From: Ignavibacteriales bacterium
Lineage (GTDB): Bacteria > Bacteroidota > Ignavibacteria > Ignavibacteriales > Ignavibacteriaceae
Reading direction: 5' to 3'
Assembly: GCA_016707585.1 (NCBI GenBank)
Contig: JADJHL010000011.1
Span: forward strand, 496,001 to 560,000
DNA length: 64,000 bases
Part shown: positions 15,332 through 25,626 of the stretch, in pieces
Numbering within the stretch: the first letter of the stretch is position 1
Layout of the letters: each line of letters starts with the position of its first letter
Made by a program: the position numbers and the translations under genes
Notes under the pieces: model-generated
The model's database searches: none
What the model was told of the DNA's origin: nothing
Seen by the model: the letters and a program-made list of their open reading frames with translations, nothing else

Positions 15332-18300
15332 CTATTTAATGCTAAGCATATTCTCCAAAAGTTTGAAAAGTTCAACAGAATCAAAAGGTTTTGATAAATA
15401 GTGAGAAAATCCTTTATTCAAAAACTCAATTTTATCTGATGAAGTTGCGAATGCCGTTAGAGCTGCTATGGGTATTGTTTTGTAAAAGGAATTTCTCTTA
15501 CTAATTGCATTAATTTTAAACCATCTATTCCTTTTTTAAGATTTATATCCAGCAATAAAGCTGAGTAATAGTTTTGGTTAATTTTTTCGAGTGCATTAGT
15601 TGCATTATCTGCAGTATCAACTTCGTATAGATCAGCAAGAAGTTTTTTTACATATAATAATGTTATTCCTTCGTCTTCTACAAAAAGTATTTTTTCTTTT
15701 TTTATAGTTTTAGATTTATTTGAATTTCCCTGAGTTGGTAAAATTTGCGTAATTATTTCATCAATACAATCTGTTTTAGTGCAGGGAAGTTCTATAGTAA
15801 ACGTTGTTCCTTTATCCAGTTTACTTTCAACAGAAATTTTTCCGCCAATTAATCCGACATATTTTTTTGTTATGCTTAATCCTAATCCGGTGCCTTCAAA
15901 AGTTCTGTTAAATCCTTCGCTTACCTGTCTAAAGTCATCCCAAATTACTTCTAATTTATCTTCAGGAATTCCAATTCCATTGTCACTGACTTTAATAATT
16001 AAAAATCTCTCTTCTCTTTTTGATATAACCTCAGTTGTTATTTCTATCAAGCCATTGATAGTGTATTTAACTGCATTACTGATTAGATTATTTAGAATTT
16101 CAGTTAAAAGTCTTTCATCAGTTTTAAGTAAAAGGATTTTACATTTAGTTTTGTATTAATAAAAGTATTTTGCTTTTGAGATGTTACCTGGTACATATCT
16201 TTTAATGATGTAAGTAATTTTGAAATGTCAACATTGCTAAATTTCGGTTCAAGCTTATCAAATTCTAACTTAGTTATATCAAGCACTTTATTTAATGTAT
16301 CCATCAATCTCTTTGAAGATTTGAAAATTGCTTCAGCCATTTCCTTCTCTTCAGAGTCATTTAATTTTTCTTTCAGCAATTCAGCAAATCCAAAAATTCC
16401 TACAAATGGTGTTCTAAGTTCATGACTCATTTGAGCATAAAAATAAGCTTTAACTTTATTCATTTCTTCAGCTTTATTTCTTGCAGAAATTAATTCTTCA
16501 GTCATTTTTTTAATGTGAGTAATATCTTCTTTAACGGCTAAAAAATTTGTTACTTCTCCTGTTTCATTTATAATTGGTGATATTGATGCTAACTCCCAAT
16601 AAAGTTCTCCGTTCTTTTTCTTATTATGAAATTCCCCACGCCATTCTTTTTTATGAATGATAGTATCCCACATCAATTTATATTCTTCGGGTGGTGTATC
16701 ACCAGATTTAAGTAAACGAGTATGCTTACCTATTATTTCCTCAGGTGTATAACCGGTTACCTCAGTAAATCTTTTGTTTACATACTCTACATTACCTAAC
16801 AAATCAGTTATTACTACGGAAGCTGGACTTTGCTCAATTCCTGCTGATAATTTCCTTATTCTATCTTGAGCATCTTTTTTTGTTTGCTGCAAGTGCACTC
16901 TATCTAAAGTAACTGCAAGATGACTTGCTAGTGCCATAAGAAATTCTTGTTCTGATTTAGTCGGGACTTTTATACCTTCTTCACCAAATGTACCAGTACC
17001 GGCAGATCCTAAATGTTTATCAAATAAAATTATAGGTACATTCACTATTGTTCTGTTTTCAAGCTGGGCAACAATTTCTTTGTTTGTTCTCTCATCTGTT
17101 CTTGCATCTTCTACAATAACAATATTGTTTTGAGAAACTATCTCCTCCAGCATTCTGTCACCCTTAATAGTCAATTTAGCAATATGATCAAAAGATAAAA
17201 TCATTTTTGAAACAGAACCCTTAGCTACTAATACCAGGCAATGTTCATTACTATCATCAATAAGGTAGACCCATAAATTATTGTATCCAATTATTTTGTT
17301 AACAGTTACAAAAGCAGCGTCAAGTATCTCATCATAAGTTGAAGCAAGTTCAAGTTTTTTAGATAATTGCAATAATGATCGGTTATGTGTTAAAAGTTCC
17401 TGCAATGCTAGTTCAGCAATTTTTCGTTCTGTAACATCAGTTATAATACCTTCAATTGAAGTTGGAGTATTATTTTCATCTTTAGATAAAATGTTTCGTT
17501 GATTAAACCAACGTTCATCTCCGGATTTATGAATAATTTTGTATTCATAAGTTGGCGGCATAGATCCATTTAAAAGATTTTGCCATTGTTCTTCAAAATA
17601 ATTGTGAAAATCTGGATGAAGTATTGATTTAAATAGAGATGAATTGTCATAAAATTCTTTTGTTGAATAACCAAAGAGTTGAGTGACAGCAGGACTTACA
17701 TATTCATATTTACCATCTGGCAAAGACATTTTATAAATAACATCACGAGAATTTTCGGCTAACATTCTAAATCGTTCTTCGCTTGCCCTTAGGCTATTTA
17801 AAGTGATTAAACTTGTTAGTCCATCAGCAAGTCTTTGTCCAATCTCTCTAAACAATCTTTCTTCATCTTTTGTCCATAATCTTGCAAAAGAACATTGATG
17901 AATACCAAACTGCCATGGTTTGCCTGATTTTGGATAAATAGCCATTGATAAAACACTTTTAAAACCAAATCGTTCTGATGCAGATGCTGGAAGTGGATAT
18001 TCAGATCCGGGACCAAATTTTACTGGTCCTTCAGAATTTATCAATGTACTCAGAGTTTCGGCAACATGCTCATCCATCGGTATTTCAAGTCCTAGTGTCA
18101 AAACACCTGGATATTCGGGTTTTGTCCTTTCCATTGGTACTATCCATTTATCAGCAAATGGATCGCATGGGAAAAGCAGAAATGCTCTGTCGCAATCAAA
18201 AATTGCAAGAACTTCTTCTAATACCGCACTCATCATTTGATCAAGTTCGATATGACTTTGAATTGTCAAATTTATTTTATCCAGGCTCTGTAATATCCAG

Positions 18301-19630
18301 AGATGGATTTGGCGTTCACGTTCAGCGAACTTTCGCTCACTTATGTTTTCAGCAAGAGAAAGTATTAGCTCTTGACCTTCATAATCAAAATAAGTTGATG
18401 AAATCTCAACTGGGAAAGTTTCCCCATTCTTTCTCCGGTGTGTGGTTTCAAATCTTGGCGACTTGTTCTGTTTAATTAGTTTAAGGTTTTCATACTTATC
18501 CAGCATATTAAATCCCGGATCGATATCAGATAATTTCAGTTTGAGTAATTCAGTTTTAGTATATCCCAAAGATTTGCATGCTGCTTCATTTACATATTTG
18601 AATGCTTCACCCATATCTATTAAAAATGCTGCCTGATTAATATTAGCTAATGCAACACTCATTATTCTTATTTCTTGTTCTGCCTTTTTTCTTTCTGTAA
18701 TATCCTGAATAATACTAAGCAATACTTTTTCTTTTCCTAGTTCAATCAACTCGGTTGAAAGATATCCATTCCGTAATTCACCTGCTTTTATTCTAAACTC
18801 AAACTCTAAAGACTGTTTTACCTGTTCCTTAACAATTCTCTCGATAAGTTTTTCCGTTCTTCAATGTTTTCCAAAAATTAAGTTGGCCAGTTGTTTTACC
18901 AATTATTTCATTTTTAGAATAACCTGTCATTTCAGAAATCTTTCATTAACATCAATAAATTCACCGGTTAAACTTGTAATTATTACACCTTCGGGGCTTG
19001 AGTGAAATATTGTTGAGAATTTATTCTCACTTTCTTTCAGTAATTTCTTTTTTCTTCTGTTCTCAGTTTCATCTCTAAAAATTAAAACCACACCGATCAT
19101 TTTTCCGAGTTCATTAATTATAGGAGAGGCACTATCGGAAATAGGTATTGCTTTACCATTTTTTAATTTGAGTAATGCACTATTACTTAATTCAATTTTT
19201 GTTTTTCTTTTAATACTTTATCAACCGGATTTTCAAATTTTCCATTCTCATCCTCACTTACAATACTATATAATTGTTTTGAATCTATTCCTTTAGCATT
19301 AGCTTCACTAACTTCGATCAATTGTTCCGCTATCAAATTCATTCTAACTATTCTACCCTCAAGGTCAGTAGTTATTACTGCATCACCAATACTATATAAT
19401 ACTGTTCTAAATTCATCCTTCTCAGAAGATTCTACAGTATTATTAGAAATAACTTTATTTAATAATTTTGATTTGAAGAATGCTCTAAACATCAATATGA
19501 GTAATAATACTGTCCAGATGATATTTATAATAAGAAAGATTTGATTACCTGATGTGTTTTGCGGACTTGATGTTTGATTGACTTGCTGCTCTATCCCCAG
19601 GAAGAAAGTTACAATGAGAAGTGATTCCAT
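15332..19630 (-). pseudogene. Multi-PAS/GAF hybrid histidine kinase 1 (several frameshifts)
   Basis: Frame-corrected, this is one protein of about 1430 residues. An N-terminal membrane helix is followed by PAS (LYSIGDAVITTD), PAS (IFHSSPEGVIIT), PAS, GAF (IFDCDRAFLLF), PAS (ENSRDVIYKMS), GAF (NNLWVYLIDD), PAS (IEQSPASVVITD), HisKA (MSHELRTP), HATPase (DNGIGIP, GTGLGLSI) and a receiver (ALLLDINLKKGIDG). It ends in a tail complete to the stop at 15332. Breaks fall near 19190, 18930-18943, 18868-18880, 18850, 16131-16140 and 15478-15488; each needs one base and the coding sense is otherwise kept. That pattern favours sequencing error over decay. The kinase is a close paralogue of the one at 38-43 kb. 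Its signal is unknown; PAS domains may bind haem, flavin or small ligands. Confidence 0.8.
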
Positions 19631-19888
19631 TTTCTTTCCTGTTTTATAATTTCAGAAAATTATTTTCCAGCGACGATTTAAATATAAAATATTTTTAAGC
19701 AATTCATAAAATCTGATATACATCTTTTTAATTATCGTACAACTAACCTCGATCTTTAATAGAATAATTGGTCTGCACTTATTAGATAATATTAGCCAAT
19801 AGCATAATATTATATGTTTTAACCTTCAGTGGTATTATCCGAAACTATCCAAAAGATAACATATTTAACCAAAATCAATCTTATACAC

Positions 19889-19915
19889 TCAACAACAAAG
19901 TGTTTTTAACGATAA
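19889..19915 (+). promoter_or_regulatory. Sigma-28-like promoter of cheW-mcp
   Basis: TCAA (19889-19892), 15 bases, AACGATAA (19908-19915). It lies in the 350-base intergenic region between the divergent kinase and cheW; nothing else was recognised there. The predicted leader is about 60 nt. Confidence 0.6.
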
Positions 19916-19980
19916 TACGGTTGGAACACATATTGGCGTGGATAATTACGTTTAATAATCAAAATAAATAGAGGTTAATA

Positions 19981-20465
19981 ATGGCAAAGCACGAAGAAAC
20001 AAAACGAGATCAGGAAGAATTACTTCAACTCGTAAGTTTTAAAATCGGGGATGAAGAGTTTGGTGTAGATATTCTAAGTGTACAGGAAATTAATAGAATG
20101 TCTCAAATAACTAAAGTACCCAACACTCCGGATTTTATAGAAGGAGTAATAAATCTACGCGGAAGAATAATTCCTGTAATCGATCTGCGTGTAAAGCTTG
20201 GTATGATACGGAAAGATCACGGAAAGAATACACGAATTGTTGTTGTTGAACTGAAAGGACAAACAATAGGATTTATTGTAGATGAAGTAAGTGAAGTATT
20301 ACGCATACCAAAAGATATAACAGAAGCACCACCGGAAATGGTAGGCGGTGTAAACAGTGATTACATCACATCAATAGGCAAGCTTGAAGATAGACTTTTA
20401 ATACTACTAGACTTAGAAAAATACTTTCAACATCAGAGTTTAATATTCTTGAGACAGCAGCATAA
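19981..20465 (+). CDS. cheW: Chemotaxis coupling protein CheW (C-terminal frameshift)
   Basis: CheW bridges receptors and CheA. The sequence has the family landmarks LLQLVSFKIGDEEFGVDIL, then IEGVINLRGRIIPVIDLR (about 58-75) and VEVSEVLRI-type strands. As given, the last 25 residues (to 20490) are unlike CheW. Adding one A to the run near 20418 restores the usual ending (DLEKILSTSEFNILETAA) with a stop at 20463-20465. It is the only stand-alone CheW in the window, while cheA lies 30 kb away. It starts a unit with the following receptor and has a sigma-28-like promoter. Confidence 0.92.
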
Positions 20466-20513
20466 AATTATAATAAACAAATCCCGTTAAAGAAATGGAA
20501 GATGGAGAAAAAA

Positions 20514-22442
20514 ATGTTAAATAATTTAAAAGTTGGAACACGCTTAGCATTGGGGTTTGGGGTTGCTTTGTTTACAATTATTGTGCTTAATGTAATTAGT
20601 TTAACCAATCTGGGTTCACTTGATGAAAGTATTGAAGATATTGTTCATGATAAATTTCCTAAAACAGTTTGGGCTAATGATATGATTGATGCAATAAATG
20701 AAAGTTCAAGAGCAATTAGAAATGTTTTTATAACTGATGATCCAGCAGTAAAGAAAAGGAGTTAGAAAGACTTCCAGTTGCAAAAAGGAATTAGTTGATG
20801 CTAATGTTGATTCTCTTGAGCGAACAATCAAAACAGAAGAAGGAAAAAACTGATAGATAAATTTAAAGAAATTAGAAAAACGAGTACTTTGTAACACGCA
20901 CTGAAATGTTAAATTATTTAGAAAGTGGTAACAAAGCAGCAGCAGTTGAACTTTTATTTGGAGATTTTAGAACTGCACAAAGCAAATATATAGAAGCAAT
21001 AAATAGTTTAATTGTATACCAAGCAAAATTAGTTGGTGAAGCTGGTAAGGAAGCAGATGCCACTTATGGTTTGTATCCACATTAACAATTATACTAAGTG
21101 TTATTGCACTTCTATTTGTAGTTGGTGCGGCATACTTTATTACAAAAAGTATAACTGCTCCAGTTAGACTTGTAATGGGCAAGTTGCACAGCTGGAAAGT
21201 GCTTGTATTACAAATCTTGGTAAAGGATTAACTGCTTTAGAAAATGGTGATGCATCAATAAAAGTAGTTAAAGAAACTGAGCAGACAAAAGAATTAATTG
21301 TTGATGGACAGGAAGGAAGATTAAATAAACGTGGCGATGCAAAATTATTTGAAGGAAGTTATAAAGATATAGTTCAGGGATTTAACGGTGTTCTTGATGC
21401 AGTTATTCTTCCTATTCAAGAAAGTGCAAAAGTTTTGGAAACATTTGCTACCGGCGATTTTACAGATAGAATAACAACTCAGTATAAAGGCGATCATCAG
21501 TTTATAGTTAATAGCTTAAATAAAATGGGTGAATCAGTTAGCAACGTTCTTAATCAAGTAAAAGAAGCAGTAGCAGCCACAGCCAGCGCAGCAAATCAAA
21601 TATCATCTTCAACCGAAGAAATGGCTGCTGGCGCGCAGGAACAAAGTTCGCAAGCAACAGAAGTTGCCGGTGCAGTTGAACAGATGACAAAAACAATTTA
21701 TGAAACTACAAAAAATACAGGTCAGGCAACCGAAGCAAGTAAGAATGCGGGTAAATCTGCAAAAGAAGGCGGCCACGTAGTTGAAGAAACAATTCACGGA
21801 ATGAATCGCATAGCAGAAGTAGTAAAGAAGAGTGCAGAAACAGTTCAAGCTTTAGGTAAGAGTAGTGATCAGATTGGTGAAATTGTTCAAGTGATCGATG
21901 ATATAGCAGATCAAACAAATCTGCTTGCATTAAATGCAGCGATAGAAGCAGCCAGAGCAGGTGAACAGGGAAGAGGATTTGCAGTAGTAGCAGATGAAGT
22001 AAGAAAACTAGCAGAACGAACAACCAAAGCCACCAAAGAAATAGCAACAATGATAAAGCAAATACAAAAAGATACAAGTGGTGCAGTAGAATCAATGCAG
22101 CAGGGCACCGAGGAAGTAGAATCAGGAAAAGCATTGGCAGAAAAAGCAGGCACATCATTGCAGGAAATAATTCACGGAGCTCAGCAAGTAGTAGATATAG
22201 TAACACAGGTAGCCGCAGCAAGTGAAGAACAATCAAGTGCAGCAGAACAGATAAGTAAGAATATAGAATCGATAAGCAGTGTAACTCAGGAAAGTGCAAG
22301 CGGTATTCAGCAAATAGCACACGCATCAGAAGACTTGAACAGGTTAACATTAAATCTACAGGAGTTAGTAGCAAGATTTAAAGTTGATGAAGGCGGAAGT
22401 AAAATGGCAGTAAGACAAAATGGAAAGTTAGTTCATATTTAA
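20514..22442 (+). pseudogene. Methyl-accepting chemotaxis protein A (at least six frameshifts)
   Basis: Frame-corrected, about 643 residues: a membrane helix (TRLALGFGVALFTIIVLNV), a four-helix-bundle type periplasmic domain (DDPAVKK... GNKAAAVELL), a second membrane helix (LTIILSVIALLFVVGAAYF), HAMP-like linker, and a full signalling domain with the hairpin tip IADQTNLLALNAAIEAARAG. The ATG at 20514 has GGAG 7 bases upstream and is preferred over 20502. Frame breaks near 20756, 20786, 20848, 20882, 21075 and 21178 each look like one missing base. From 21435 to the stop the frame is intact. The C-terminus ends VRQNGKLVHI. Ligand unknown. Confidence 0.82.
22209..22360 (+). repeat. 152-bp segment identical to receptor F
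   Basis: Bases 22209-22360 and 37314-37465 are identical by eye over all 152 positions. Both lie in the C-terminal signalling domain of a receptor. Synonymous sites are identical too, which indicates recent duplication or gene conversion. Confidence 0.85.
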
Positions 22443-22450
22443 TAATGTAA

Positions 22451-22485
22451 TTAAGGCAACCAGGGGAGGTTGCCTTAACTTTTTT
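22451..22485 (+). terminator. Terminator after receptor A
   Basis: An 11-bp perfect stem (22451-22461 with 22468-22478) encloses AGGGGA and is followed by CTTTTTT. Confidence 0.88.
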
Positions 22486-22532
22486 AATCAGTTTAAATTA
22501 ATGCAAGGAACAAATATTCTGGAGATTTTAGA

Positions 22533-23216
22533 ATGAAATTGAGTGCAAAAATATTTTTCTTTATCATAGCCTTTACTACAATGGCATTTGCACAGGATGT
22601 AAATGTTGGAGCAGATTTTGTAAGCAGGTACGTTTGGCGCGGGTTGGATATAGCAAATTCACCAAGTTTACAACCTTCAATAAGTATTACAACAAGCAAT
22701 TTCGAAGTTGGATTTTGGGGTGCTTACACATTATTCGGTGATAAATCTGCTTCCGATGAAATTGACACCTGGATAGGATATAGTTATAAAAACGATCTTG
22801 GAGAATTTTCCGTTACTGTTCTTGATTACTACTTTCCAAATGCAGGTAAAAAATTGGGCAATATGAAAAATGGAGAGGGTGCACATACATTAGAAGGTAT
22901 GTTATCATACTCAGGACAATTCTCATTCCTGTTCGGTTTCAATTTTTACAATGATCCGGGAAATAATATTTATGTTGAATTGGGTTATCCTGTTGAAAGT
23001 GAAAACATATCATTGAACTTCTTTATTGGATTTACGCCGGGAAGTAAAGAGAACCCTCATTATTACGGTGCAGAAACATTTTCGTTTATTAATGCCGGAG
23101 TTAAAGTAGCAAAAGAAATAAAGATTACAGAAGATTTTGCTCTACCGGTTTTTTCAACTTTAGTCATCAATCCCAAAGCAGAAATAGCTCATTTAGTTTT
23201 TGGCATAACTTTATAA
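22533..23216 (+). CDS. Outer-membrane beta-barrel protein with VSRYVWRG signature
   Basis: The 227-residue protein has a signal peptide (AKIFFFIIAFTTMAFAQ) and then alternating beta-strands ending in an aromatic-poor but strand-like C-terminus (HLVFGITL). The motif VGADFVSRYVWRGLDIANSP near 22-41 resembles the Gcw_chp/TorF-type small barrels, whose strands start with a VxxDYVxRG pattern. The substrate is unknown. It lies between two receptor genes and 25 bases before receptor B, so it may be co-expressed with it. A paralogue with VTRYIWNGLSYNHG stands at 30.25 kb, also beside receptors. Confidence 0.7.
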   Translation: MKLSAKIFFFIIAFTTMAFAQDVNVGADFVSRYVWRGLDIANSPSLQPSISITTSNFEVGFWGAYTLFGDKSASDEIDTWIGYSYKNDLGEFSVTVLDYYFPNAGKKLGNMKNGEGAHTLEGMLSYSGQFSFLFGFNFYNDPGNNIYVELGYPVESENISLNFFIGFTPGSKENPHYYGAETFSFINAGVKVAKEIKITEDFALPVFSTLVINPKAEIAHLVFGITL

Positions 23217-23241
23217 ATATTATTTAATCTAGAGAAAAGAA

Positions 23242-25326
23242 ATGAAGTGGTTTAATAACTTAAAATTGAATTACAAGTTTGGGGTTGTGCTAATATTATT
23301 CGCAGTAGGGTTAACAATATTCGGTTACAATTCATACACAACTGTAGAGAAAGTTGAAATCAATGGTGATTTATATAAAGAAATAATCAATGGTAAAGAC
23401 CTAATTGCCGATATTCTTCCCCCTCCGGATTATATTGTTGAAACTCATCTGATTTGTTTTCAAATGCTGAATGAATATGATCAATCAGTTTTAGATGAAT
23501 TATATTCTAAATCAAAGCAACTAAAAGAAGAATTTGAGACTAGGCATAAATTCTGGCGCGCAACTTTAACTGAAGGCTCTATTAAAGATAACATGCTCGT
23601 TAATTCCTATAAACCTGCTGTAGATTATTTTGAATTAAGAGATAATAATTTTATTTCTCTTATTAAGTCAGGAAATAGAGAAGAAGCAAAAAATCTTTTA
23701 CTTGGAGGAATGAAAACAAAATATGATGAACACAGGAAATACGTTGATCTTGTAGTAAAAGAAGCCACAGCTAAGAATTTGATTACAGAAACATCTGCTG
23801 CCGAAATAACTACATCTAAAACTTTTTTTATGCTGCTTACAGGAGTTATAATTTTAATAATTGTATCAATTATTGTAGTTGTCATCTCCAGAAAGATTGC
23901 AAATCCCGTAAATGAACTTGCTTCTGTTGCAGAGAAAATTGCTCAGGGAGAAGTTGATGTTAAAGTTATTTCAGAATCAAATGACGAAATAGGTATGCTT
24001 AAAACATCATTTGCTAAGATTATTGAAAATACAAAGAGGCAGGTAACCGTTGCTGAAAAAATTGCAGAAGGTAATTTAGATGTTGAAATAGTAGTTAGAT
24101 CAGAAAAGGATTTATTAAATAAAGCGTTTTCAAAAGTTGAAAAAATCACTTGTAGGTTTAATTGATGAAGTGAATTTGCTTTCAAATGCAGCTGTAAAGG
24201 TGATTTATCTTCAAGAGGTAGCTATGATAAATTTAATGGTGGGTACAAAGAAATTGTTGTAGGTATTAACAAAACACTGGATGAAGTTATTAAACCGGTA
24301 CTCGAAAGCGAACAGGTTCTTGCCCAAATATCTAAAGGGATTTAACATCAAGAGTTACAGGTAATTACAAAGGGGATCACGAAATTTTAAAGAACAGTAT
24401 CAATACAATGGGTGAATCGGTTAGTTCTATTTTATTAAAAGTTAAAGAAGTTGCTGAAGCTGCAGCCAGTGCATCAAATCAGATTAGTGCAAGCACAGAA
24501 GAAATGGCTACCGGAGCTCATGAACAAGCTTCACAGGCAACTGAAGTTTCCGGTGCTGTTGAACAAATGTCCACGACTATTTTTGAAACAACAAAAAAAT
24601 ACATCAGCTGCTTCTGATGCCAGCAGGAATGCAGGCCGCTCCGCAAAAGAAGGTGGTAAAGTAGTAGAAGAAACAATTATTGGAATGGATAGGATTGCTG
24701 ATGTTGTAAAAGAGAGTGCTGATATTGTTGTTGAACTGGGTAAAAGTAGTGATCAAATAGGTGAGATAGTGCAGGTTATTGATGATATTGCAGATCAAAC
24801 AAACTTGCTGGCACTTAACGCTGCAATAGAAGCTGCTCGTGCAGGTGAACAGGGAAGAGGATTTGCTGTAGTTGCTGATGAAGTTAGAAAATTAGCAGAG
24901 AGAACTACAAAAGCAACAAAAGAAATTGCTGAAATGATAAAACAAATCCAGAAGGATACCAGTGGAGCAGTAGCTTCAATGAAAAACGGTACTGCCGAAG
25001 TTGAAAAAGGAAAATTGCTTGCACACAAAGCCGGAGATTCATTAGGCGAAATTATAACCGGTGCCGAAAAAGTATCTGATATTATAAATCAAGTTGCAGC
25101 AGCAAGCGAAGAACAATCCGGGGCAGCTGAGCATATCAGCAAAAATATTGAATCTATCAGCAGTGTAACACAACAGAGTGCAAGCGGCATACAACAAATT
25201 GCACACGCTTCTGAAGACCTTAACAGGTTAACATTGAACTTGCAGGAACTAGTTGCCCAGTTTAAGGTTGATGAAAATACAAGTAAGTATGTAGTAAGAA
25301 CAAATGGAAAACTTATACACACTTAA
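23242..25326 (+). CDS. Methyl-accepting chemotaxis protein B (frameshifted)
   Basis: N-terminal membrane helix, a periplasmic helical domain containing LIADILPPPDYIVETHL (about 55-71; this DILPPPxYI wording recurs in chemoreceptor sensors), a second membrane helix (MLLTGVIILIIVSIIVVVI), HAMP repeats and a signalling domain with the standard tip. The frame breaks near 24142 (extra A in a run), 24198 and 24340 (one base missing each) and 24595 (extra A). Correcting these gives one protein of about 694 residues ending VRTNGKLIHT. Both insertions and deletions occur, which argues for sequencing error. No own promoter is visible; it follows the barrel gene by 25 bases. Confidence 0.85.
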
Positions 25327-25350
25327 TAGAGTTTAAAAAATTAACACACT

Positions 25351-25379
25351 AAAAGGGTTTGCCTTGGCAAGCCTTTTTT
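25351..25379 (+). terminator. Terminator after receptor B
   Basis: An imperfect stem AAAAGGGTTTGCC (25351-25363) with GGCAAGCCTTTTTT (25366-25379) ends in a T run. Confidence 0.75.
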
Positions 25380-25479
25380 GTTTTAAACGAGTCTGTATAA
25401 TAATTATGGTTCAATCAATTCAGCGCAATCCTTTACTTAACTTTTTTTATAAAAACATTATAAAATCAATCAATATTGC

Positions 25480-25506
25480 TTAACAATTATGTTTATTAAA
25501 CGATAA
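25480..25506 (+). promoter_or_regulatory. Sigma-28-like promoter of receptor C
   Basis: TTAA (25480-25483), 15 bases, AACGATAA (25499-25506), continuing TAAGG as at the cheW site. It lies 120 bases before receptor C, in a 300-base gap that otherwise holds only the terminator of receptor B. Confidence 0.6.
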
Positions 25507-25626
25507 TAAGGTTGGAATGCAATTTGGCAAGGATAACTGTGTTAAAAAGTAGGAAGTAAAACTTAACATCAGCAGTGAAAGTAAGGCTGTCTGAAGTAAA
25601 TAGATTAAAGAGAGAAGAGATACAAA

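Noticed and set aside
21706..22374. A 222-codon Leu-rich open frame on the minus strand inside receptor A
   Set aside because: It is the antisense image of the repetitive receptor signalling domain; similar minus-strand frames appear in the other receptors, and it has no ribosome site or family pattern.
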